Shown here piece by piece: positions 18,201 through 25,100 of a stretch of DNA of 64,000 nucleotides (its first letter is position 1; each line of letters opens with the position of its first letter). Source of the DNA: Chiayiivirga flava. Its GTDB lineage: Bacteria > Pseudomonadota > Gammaproteobacteria > Xanthomonadales > Xanthomonadaceae. Location of the stretch: contig NZ_JACHHP010000005.1 of NCBI RefSeq assembly GCF_014202825.1, positions 199,818 through 263,817 of the forward strand, written 5' to 3'. The translations under genes were made by a program, and so were the position numbers. The notes beneath the pieces are model-generated. The model did no database searches and had not been told where the DNA came from. It was given only the letters and a program-made list of their open reading frames with translations.

Positions 18201-18362
18201 ATGCGCGAACGCGCGCAGCGCGTCGGCGCGAGCGTCGAGGTGCTGAGCAAACCGGGCGTCGGCACCGACGTGCTGCTGCGCATGCCGCGCGCGCTGGCGT
18301 TTGCCGATGCGGGATCGGGATCGTGGTGGCAGGCGTTGCGGCGTCGGCTGCGGCGAACGTGA
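15288..18362 (+). CDS. Propeller-type sensor histidine kinase
   Basis: A 1024-residue protein from GTG 15288. A signal peptide at about 1-30 is followed by a periplasmic sensor of two_component regulator propeller repeats (GFLWLATQTGLFRFDG, GNLWFGTSRGLDRFR, DGAMWLGFARNRLVRM and others) to about 640, then a Y_Y_Y domain (RFRYRLDGIDTAWQDVGDRR) and one membrane helix at about 763-780 (FALLCALAVIVLLRLF). The cytoplasmic part is HisKA_3 with H811 in ERIARELHDTLLQGFQG and a HATPase with NAFQHADA, DDGRG and GLPGMRERA. This is the hybrid-propeller architecture known from polysaccharide sensing, but without a fused receiver. Coupled to the NarL regulator upstream. Confidence 0.93.
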   Translation: MIPGHVIARTARALAAAATLLAAAAGTAAAEPARTDVSEAYRSLAIHQYHHTAWTVRQGAPGQITALAQDTGGFLWLATQTGLFRFDGVTFERIAPDGEDAFPTDSVAALFAPRTGGVWVGLRYGVVSFVGPDAVRHFDRDDGVPTGSVYGFAQDGDGTVWAATFQGLARFDGQRWYALDASWALPGRQARSVFVDRDDRLWVATDAALAYRPAGARAFVRLDVDVGRISQIAQAPDGAIWIAEADGGVRAVWRDGSVVVDRPQLSTPSAGLLFDRHGSLWATSLGEGIHRIAHPERAGAPAVQRFRENDGLTSDYLWPALEDREGNLWFGTSRGLDRFRRSNVVQATVPDGAYDFAIAAGDGGSLWVGTKNRPLMQLQDNAVHMGSAPVGISAALRTDGGTLLFGGPDGLWQLRDGIVPLAPLPSQVRYSGVQAMARAVDGTVWVSLNQPGVFQWRDDAWTHLRNVPAFPTGSSPLTLLADRDGAMWLGFARNRLVRMRGTDATPFDAEDGLAVGNVSALARGAQVLWIGGERGLAFHDGTRIHAVPTADDDPLRGVSGIVETDGELWLNGARGVVRIVARDVARMLDAARRAQPVPAPSLRERFDFLDGLPGTPAQYRPLPTAVQGSDGRLWFATTSGVVWIDPRTILRNPLPPPVAIRAVFADGHRHDPRALRLPADTARLEIDYTALSLSVPERVRFRYRLDGIDTAWQDVGDRRRAFYTNPGPGEYVFRVQAANNDGVWNDTGATLALSVAPHFYQSTWFALLCALAVIVLLRLFHRRRMATLAAAMRARMQERHDERERIARELHDTLLQGFQGLILRFQGVADRLPADDPLRETMERALDRAEGVLVEGRDRVRELRAADGETSDLRAALLRLGQDLEADSPTRFRVAVVGRAEPLTPLVREEIYCIVREAIFNAFQHADARLVEVEISYARSELRVSVRDDGRGIDADVLGAGRKPGHWGLPGMRERAQRVGASVEVLSKPGVGTDVLLRMPRALAFADAGSGSWWQALRRRLRRT

Positions 18363-18369
18363 CCCCGAG

Positions 18370-18755
18370 ATGCACCAGACGAAGAAGGGCAAGCAGTGGC
18401 ACGTCGTGATGAAGGGCACACTGGCGTGGATGAGGGTTCGGGCCTGGTACATCACGCCGAATGCACGGCAGCGGGCGCGGCGCAGGTGCACGCGCTACTG
18501 CACGGCGGCAACGACACGGTGAACGGGCGCAGCGGCTACGCGGGCGTGGAGGAGCGCGCGCAGATGGAGGCGGTGAAGGCGCGCTTGCTGATCGCGGAGA
18601 AGCACTCGACAGTGAAGGCGATCAGGAACAAGCTTGATCGCAAACGTGCCGAGCGCCGGGGACACACGAAGGCGAGCCTGCGCGCGCTCTTGGAGCACCC
18701 GTTCCGGGTGGTGAAGCAGCAGTTTGGTTTCGGTATGGCCTTCCATGGCCGGCGA
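18370..18755 (+). pseudogene. Frameshifted remnant of an IS5-family transposase
   Basis: MHQTKKGKQWHVVMKG (from 18370) continues in a second frame as HTGVDEGSGLVHH, VHALLHGG, SGYAGVEER and HTKASLRALLEHPFRVVKQQ, which is the C-terminal half of IS5-type DDE transposases (MHQTKKGxQWYFGMKxHIGVD ... ExxHPFRVIKRQFG). At least one frameshift near 18417 and lack of the N-terminal half make it dead. No intact terminal inverted repeat was seen. It ends some 400 bases before the SD-repeat gene and may have altered that gene's upstream region. Confidence 0.7.
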
Positions 18756-19215
18756 TGCTCGGAATGGACGCGTCGAGCACGCGAACGACTCCAACCGAGG
18801 CCGTGCGTCCGGTGCGACGCACGAACATTGATTCGATGCTCAGCATCAGTTGTACGACCTGGTGCACCAGCAGCCGCGACGAAGACAGATCACGCACCCA
18901 TGCAGCTCGCGCGGACAGATGAAGCCTGTTGCTGGAATACAGTTTGATCGCGGCATAGAGGCTTATCGACGTCTCCCGGGTGCTGGTGGTCTTCGCGTTT
19001 TAGGGAGCTCGAGGGTATCGCCAGGCATGGGAGCCGGCGACATGCGGGTTCGGTCCATCCCTCAGACGATCCGCCGGCAGCTGCAGGAATCAGAAGACGG
19101 CCCCGGATTTCGAAAAGCGTTGACCCCTTCGCCCCGCGCGCGCAAAGTCCGCGCAAGTTCATCCTGGAGCGGCAGCCATGGCGCATCCCGTCCGCACAGC
19201 CGCGCGCATCCTCTG

Positions 19216-20421
19216 TTGCACGCGCGCGGTGCAGGTGTCGCAAGCGCGACATGCCTCGCGCTGCTCCTTTCTGCCGCGGCCCCCGCGATCGCGGCTCCCA
19301 TCGATGTCGGCAATTTCGTGTGGCGCGACCGCGACGGCGATGGGCTCCAGGATGCCAGCGAATCCGGCATGGCCGGCGTCACCGTGCAGCTATGGAACGG
19401 CGCCAAGACAGCGCTGCTCGACGTCGCGATCACCAATGCCAGCGGGGGCTACACGCTAATCGCGCCGGGCCCGGGCGAGCACCGCGTGCGCGTGCTGTTG
19501 CCGTCCGATCCGGGCGCCGGGTTCGCGCCGAAGGACCAGGGCGGCAGCGACCTGACCGACAGCGATATCAATCCCAGCGGCACCCACCTCGGCTTCACCG
19601 ACATCTACACCTTCGCGTCGAACGTGACTTCGATCAACACGATCGACGCCGGCATCTTCATCCCCGAACCGATCACCGTCGGAAACTCCGTCTGGCAAGA
19701 CCTCGACGCGGACGGCGCGCAGGATTTCGGCGAGCCGGGCCTCGCCAACGTGTCGGTGCAGTTGTGGAACAGCACCAAGACCAGCCTGCTCGACACTGCG
19801 ATCACCAACAGCAACGGCAGATACACGCTCACGGCCCCGGGCCCGGGCAACTATTGCGTGCGGGTGCTGCAGCCACTGTTCGATACCGTGCGGTTTTCGC
19901 CAAAGGACGAGGGCGCCGACGACACCCGGGACAGCGACATCAATCCCACGGGCACGGACTTCGGCTTCACCGACATTTACGCGTTCGGCACTTCGGTGGT
20001 CTCGATCACCTCGATCGACGCGGGCCTGGTGCCGTTCCAGCCGATCGGCGACCGCGTGTGGGACGATGTTGACGGCGACGGCGTGCAGGACGGCGAACCG
20101 GGCATCGGCGGCGTGCAGGTGCAACTGTGGAACGCGGAGCGCAACGACCTGATCGATGCCACCTTCACCGATGCCGCCGGCAACTACACCCTGCTCGCGC
20201 CCGGACCGGACAGTTACCGTGTGCGCGTGCTGCTACCCGGACCGCGCTATTCCTTCAGCCCGCGCGATCAGGCCGGCGACGCGATCGACAGCGACATCCA
20301 TGCGTCCGGCACGTATTTCGGCTTCACCGACCCGCTCGCCGTCGGCGTGCCGGGCGCGTTCGACACGACGGTCGACGCGGGCATCGCCGGCAACCGCGTG
20401 TTCGCGAACGGCTTCGAGTGA
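19216..20421 (+). CDS. Secreted SD-repeat (SdrD B-like) protein with C-terminal NGFE motif
   Basis: Three SdrD B-like/Cna-B-type domains of about 125 residues each begin VGNFVWRDRDGDGLQD, VGNSVWQDLDADGAQD and IGDRVWDDVDGDGVQD, each with calcium-type D-x-D-G-D sites and a GVTVQLWN strand. The chain ends GNRVFANGFE. It is probably a surface or secreted adhesin. The start is unresolved. The in-frame TTG at 19216 gives a plausible signal peptide but lacks a ribosome site. In-frame ATG codons at 19027 and 18850 give non-signal leaders. The best site, GGAGCGGCAGCC before ATG 19178 (MAHPVRTAARIL), lies one frame off. A frameshift between about 19200 and 19240 is therefore possible. Confidence 0.8.
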   Translation: MHARGAGVASATCLALLLSAAAPAIAAPIDVGNFVWRDRDGDGLQDASESGMAGVTVQLWNGAKTALLDVAITNASGGYTLIAPGPGEHRVRVLLPSDPGAGFAPKDQGGSDLTDSDINPSGTHLGFTDIYTFASNVTSINTIDAGIFIPEPITVGNSVWQDLDADGAQDFGEPGLANVSVQLWNSTKTSLLDTAITNSNGRYTLTAPGPGNYCVRVLQPLFDTVRFSPKDEGADDTRDSDINPTGTDFGFTDIYAFGTSVVSITSIDAGLVPFQPIGDRVWDDVDGDGVQDGEPGIGGVQVQLWNAERNDLIDATFTDAAGNYTLLAPGPDSYRVRVLLPGPRYSFSPRDQAGDAIDSDIHASGTYFGFTDPLAVGVPGAFDTTVDAGIAGNRVFANGFE

Positions 20422-20600
20422 GCATTGCGCGCTTCGCGGGCACCTGGCTGTTCGAGCCAGCCGGCGACACGCATTCACGCGTGTCGTTCAAGTACCACGT
20501 CGTTGCCGATCCCGCTTGGCTTGCATGGCTGATCGAGCCGCTGCTTGTGCGCTCGTTCCGACGGCATGCGCGCCAGCGCGTGCAAGCCCTGAATCGCTAG
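20418..20600 (+). pseudogene. Probable C-terminal fragment of an SRPBCC/polyketide-cyclase-like protein
   Basis: A 60-codon frame that begins at GTG 20418, overlapping the previous stop by GTGA. The text FAGTWLFEPAGDTHSRVSF and the tail LIEPLLVRSFRRHARQRVQ resemble the last strands and C-terminal helix of START-like SRPBCC proteins. Only the final third of such a domain is present, so this looks like a truncated relic, or a short gene whose role is unknown. Confidence 0.4.
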
Positions 20601-20631
20601 GTGCTGCGAGGCGGAAACTGGGGTTAGCTTC

Positions 20632-20686
20632 GAAAACGGGTGAGGTCCACTTGCAAGCGACGGTAAGCGAACCTGATCCCGCTTCC
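20632..20686. repeat. Degenerate REP-like palindrome, copy 1
   Basis: The arms GAAAACGGGTGAGGTCCACTT and AAGCGAACCTGATCCCGCTT are imperfect inverted copies around about 12 bases. The pattern (a)aacGGGGTCAGGTCCaCTT is that of xanthomonad REP elements mobilised by TnpA-REP proteins. A related copy lies at 21588, so the pair brackets the gene between them. Confidence 0.5.
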
Positions 20687-20715
20687 GTCGCTACGGTAAC
20701 GAGGATGCAGGTCTC

Positions 20716-21459
20716 CTAAAAAAAAGTAACACCCACCCAAAGAGCGACATGAGAAACTTCCGTATTGTTTCCGTATCCTTTTCCGTAGACGCGCAGCTCT
20801 CTCGGAAACAAACCCGGAGGCGAGCCGGTCAATGTGATTCGATAGCAGCTGCCGCGGCGCAAGTCACCAGGGCAGTCAATGGCCTCGACTGCGGTGATGT
20901 TGGCAGGATCAATGGTTTTTATGTATGACTGCGCATCAATACCGCTGCAGGCGCCCGTGCATTCAAACGAGTGCAATTTCCCCTTGAAAATTCCGACACC
21001 CTTGACGTAGTCTAGATAGTACAGGACTTGTCGTGCAGAGCCCCAGTCCGGAGCCGGAAAGAATTGGCTGACATCGGTCAACTCCGAGCACACACGCCGA
21101 TTCCTCTCTTCAGATATCCTGGCAGGAAAATGGTAGATGGAGTCGACCGCACCGAATCGCGGCTGCGTCTTGATGGATTCAACACTGGTCCCGCGGCCCG
21201 GAGAAAAATCAAGTCGCAATGTAATCCAATCGGACTCGCAAAGGCCATATTGGCTGGGGGGCGCATAGGCACGGCTGAAAAATCTGATCTCATACGGGAA
21301 ATTGGACCGATCGACACCGATTGCGAAAGCACCTACCTCACCCAGGAGTCGACCCGAAAGCTCCTCCAGCGGCAGCGTCTCAAGCTCGTTCTTTGACAAA
21401 GGCTGCGCTACGGCGGTCGGAACTATCGCCAGTAAAACCAGCAATCTCATTCGCATCAT
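20716..21459 (-). CDS. Exported protein of unknown function, lower GC
   Basis: A 247-residue protein with a signal peptide (MMRMRLLVLLAIVPTAVAQ) and six to eight cysteines in the mature part (FECTGACSG, IDCPGDLRRGSCYRI), suggesting periplasmic disulfides. Codon use and GC differ from the flanking genome. It is the last gene after the Rhs gene and the OmpA-like lipoprotein on the same strand, 204 bases downstream of the latter. It is bracketed by REP-like palindromes. It might be an accessory or immunity gene of the Rhs locus, but nothing in the sequence proves it. Confidence 0.7.
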   Translation of the reverse strand: MMRMRLLVLLAIVPTAVAQPLSKNELETLPLEELSGRLLGEVGAFAIGVDRSNFPYEIRFFSRAYAPPSQYGLCESDWITLRLDFSPGRGTSVESIKTQPRFGAVDSIYHFPARISEERNRRVCSELTDVSQFFPAPDWGSARQVLYYLDYVKGVGIFKGKLHSFECTGACSGIDAQSYIKTIDPANITAVEAIDCPGDLRRGSCYRITLTGSPPGLFPRELRVYGKGYGNNTEVSHVALWVGVTFF

Positions 21460-21587
21460 TTCGCACCTTTCTGGATTTTTCAGCCAAATGCCGCAGGGCG
21501 CGTTGACTTCGCAGGTTTGGCATGGAAAATTGGGGAATTGATCTTCAGGCAGTATCGAACTGGAGGCAGTCGGGTCGATGTCCTTCC

Positions 21588-21641
21588 GAAAACGGGGTCA
21601 CGCCCACCTACCGGCGCTAGCGAGTGAATCTGACCCGTTTG
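21588..21641. repeat. Degenerate REP-like palindrome, copy 2
   Basis: GAAAACGGGGTCACGCCCAC and the inverted arm AGTGAATCTGACCCGTTTGC match the same consensus as the copy at 20632. It lies between the lipoprotein gene and the unknown exported gene. Confidence 0.5.
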
Positions 21642-21663
21642 CGCAACTAACTGCCAGAAAAGA

Positions 21664-22191
21664 TCAAGGGATCGGTCCGTAGCTGATATAGGCGCGCCGG
21701 TTTCTTGCCCGACCTTCCTCGCTCGTATTGTCACCAACGGGCCGCGCCGCGCCAAATCCGTGGGGTTTTTCCAGTCTCGCCGCTGAAATCCCATTGCTGA
21801 TCAACCAATCGTGCACTGCTCTCGCACGAACCTCGGATAAATCTATGCATGCGCGTCCTGAGCACTCAGCTGTATCGGTGAATCCGACGACCCGAACTGC
21901 AATGTTTTTGGGGAATTGTTCGAGCAGCTTTAGATCATAACGCAGGGCGGAGAGAGCAGTTTCAGCCGGCTCCGACAAGGCGGTAACCAATTGCTGGCCG
22001 CCAGATGGCTCGGCACTCTTGAATGTCACGCCAACGAAATCGCCTGGCTCCGAGCTATATCCACCCGCATCGAAATTCTCTGCATGATCGAGCGATGGTC
22101 TTTCGCCAATAGTCGGATGATTGGCGCAGGATGCGCACAGGGTTATTCCAAGCACAAGTGGGATTACTAAGATTGCAGGCAGGTTTTTCAT
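21664..22191 (-). CDS. OmpA-family lipoprotein coupled to the Rhs gene
   Basis: A 175-residue protein. MKNLPAILVIPLVLGITLCAS carries a lipobox (ITLC, Cys19), so it is a lipoprotein. Residues about 85-170 are an OmpA-like peptidoglycan-binding domain (LKLLEQFPKNIAVRVVGFTD, LSEVRARAVHDWLISNGI, NRRAYISYG). A GGAG site 6 bases upstream supports the ATG at 22191. That ATG overlaps the Rhs stop by ATGA, so it is translated together with the Rhs protein. It may anchor the Rhs product or its processing to the cell wall, or protect the producer. Role inferred. Confidence 0.85.
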   Translation of the reverse strand: MKNLPAILVIPLVLGITLCASCANHPTIGERPSLDHAENFDAGGYSSEPGDFVGVTFKSAEPSGGQQLVTALSEPAETALSALRYDLKLLEQFPKNIAVRVVGFTDTAECSGRACIDLSEVRARAVHDWLISNGISAARLEKPHGFGAARPVGDNTSEEGRARNRRAYISYGPIP

Positions 22192-25100
22192 TTGCAACTC
22201 CACTCGTTTGAATGCGAACACGAGTTCATGACCGAGAATTGGGCGCGTGCATCGACTCTTCCCTGATCTATGCCATCGCCCGGATGCCACGGCGCCCATA
22301 TGTTGTTGCTGTTCTGCAAAAAATTCATTGCCTTTTGATAGTAGCCTTCGGCGCGGTATGCGGAATGTTCGCGATTCAAGCGCTCTTCTTTGGATGTGGG
22401 AAATCCATCTTTGACGATTTGTGCGCCATGGTCGGCCTCGTGAAGAAGCCTCATCGCAAGCCCGTTCTGTACGCCTGCTTGACCTGGGTTTCTCTGGGCG
22501 ATGCCCTCAACATCGAACCTTATTTCTCCACGACCAGATTCATCGGTAAGATTCTGCGCAAGTTCTCCGCCGAGATTAGCGAAGGTGACCTTTATCTGCT
22601 GATCACCTTTTGCCCCGTAGAAGTCAACTGCCCGTCTAAGCTGGGTCTGTTGCGATGAAGAAAGTTGGTCGCTCGCCGATGCCTGCGATGCGAGCCTAAG
22701 GGATGCTTCGAATGTCGCACAATGCACTCCCGTGCAAGCCCAGCGTCCATCTGGATCAAGGAATTTGTAGGGGTTGTTGTTGGCATACCAATAGCGATTG
22801 AAGCTTTCCGGCGTCGGCGCGACCGGGTCGGGGCTGAGGAAGCGCAGCGCGAGCGGGTCGAAGTAGCGTTGCTGCATGTAGACCAGTTGCGATGCTGCGT
22901 CCGCGGTGTGGCCGGTGAAGCCCGGGCCATCGCGCCAGAGGCCGTCGTAGGGGGCGCCGTACGAGGTGAGGCGGGTGCGCAGGAGCATCTGACCGACGGC
23001 GTTGCTTTCGACGCTGGGAGTGCCGCGGGCGTCGCCGTGCAGGTAGGTGGTGGTGGCGGTGTTGCCGTTGAGCGGGCGGGTGCGTTTGGCGACGAGGGTG
23101 GTGCCGAGCGCGATGTAGTCGGTGCGCTGCTGGTCGCGCGTGTCTTCGGTGTAGAGCAGGCGGCCGCTGCGGTCGCGGATTTCGTGCCGCACGGTGCCGG
23201 TGTCGCGCCGGGTGCGCAGGCGGTGGCCGTGGGCGTCGTAGGCGTAGCGCTCGAGGCCGTCGATGCGGGCGAGGCGATTGGCGCTGTCGAAAACGAGGGT
23301 CTGCACGGTGGCGGGAAGGAGGTCACCGCCGGTTTCGAAGCCGTCGCGGAAGAGGCCGTGCGGGTCCGGTTCGCCGGGGCGGCTGCGGGTGGCGAGGGCG
23401 CCGCGCGCGTTCCAGGTGTAGGCGTGCACGGTGTCGCCGGCCTGGGTGATGCGTTGCAGGCGGTTGTTCGTATCGATGTCGTAGCGCAGGTCGAGTGGGC
23501 CGACGACGGCGCGGCGGATGTTGTCGAGCGGGTCGTACTCGAACGATTCGAGGCCGAACTTGTTCGGCACCACGGCGGTGCGCAGCCGGTCGAGATCGTC
23601 GTAGGTGAGGTCGCTCGATTCGAGGCCGTCGCCGACGCCGTCGGTGCGGGCGACGAGGTTGCCGTTGGGGTCGTAGTCGAAGCCGTGGTCGAGCAGGGCG
23701 ACGCCGTTGCGGGTGTCGCGCAGGCGGTCGGGCAGCTGGCGGGCGTTGAGCAGGTGTTCGCGCACGACGCCGTTGCCGTAGGTCCAGGTGGCGAGTGCAC
23801 CGCCGGGGTGGTAGCCGGCGCCGGTGGCGTAGGTGCCGACGCGGGTGGGTTCGCCGAGGGCGTTCGGTGCGTAGGCGAGCGCAAGGCCGCTTGGCCAGGT
23901 GAGGCTTGCGCGGGCGCCGTTGGCGTCGTGGCCGTGGGCGATGACGCTGTTTTTGCCGTCGAAGGCGAGCGTTTCGGTGAGCGGCAGTCCGCGTTTGGTG
24001 TAGGCGTAGGTCCAGAGGCTGGCCGGGGCGTTGGCGGTGGCGGCCGTGCCGGCGGTCTGCAGCAGACCGTTGGCGAAGTAGCTGAAGGCGAGATCGGCGG
24101 CGTCCGACGGGTGGTCGACGGCGAGAAGCCGGCCGCGTGTGTCGTGGCTGTACGCGCTGCGCTGCGCCACGGGCACGCTGCCGCGCTGGCAGTCGGTATG
24201 GCTGGGCAGGTTCTGGCCGGTGGCCTGCCAGGCGATGTTTCCGGCTGCATCGTAGTCGAGCACCGTGGCACCCGACTCGGGTTCGATGCGTTTGCACAGG
24301 CGCTGCTGGGCGTCGTAGACGTAGCGGCGCGTGAGGGTGAGCGCGTTGCCGTTCCACTGGCCCGAGCGGGTCATGGTGCGTGGTTTGCCGAAGACGTCGC
24401 GCGCGATGCCGGTGACGGCATCGGGCACCTGCAGGCCGGCGAGTGCGGCGGTGTCGGGGCTATCGAGGGCGTGGAAGGTTTCGGTGCGCTGGATGCCGCG
24501 CGGGTTGGTGGTGCGACGCTTGAAGCCGGCGAGGTAGTCGATGGTGGTCGTCAGCGGACCGAGCTCACTCGTGGCCGTGTGCGTGCGCGGTCGGCCGAGG
24601 CCATCGTAGGTGGTGGCGACGCCGGCAGGTGTCGACAACACCGATGCGATGCTGCGCTGCGGGTACGAGACAAACGTCTCGCGCTGATTGCCGTCGTAGC
24701 GGCGCAGCACCATGCGGCGGGTGCCGGCCTCGTCGGCGTTGTCGAAGCTGCGCTGGAGCACCGGGCGCCAGAGGGCGTCGTAGTACGTGATTGCGCGTGC
24801 GTTGCCGGTGCGTTCGGTGAGGCGCCAGTGACCGGCGGGCAGTCCGTATTCGGCCACGTTCACTGCCTCGAACGTGCGCTCGGTGGCATTCCAGGCCACG
24901 CTGTCGCCGCTCGGCCAGGTGGTCTTGATCAGGCGGCCGAGCGCGTCGTGGAGATAACCCGTGGTGTGGCCCAGTTCGTCCGTGCTGCCGGTGACCTGGC
25001 CGACGTTGTCGACTGCAACCTTGCTCGACGTGCCGTCCGGATGCACCACCGTCTGCGGGATGCCACGTTTGTAGTTGGACAGCGTGGTGACGTTGCCGGC

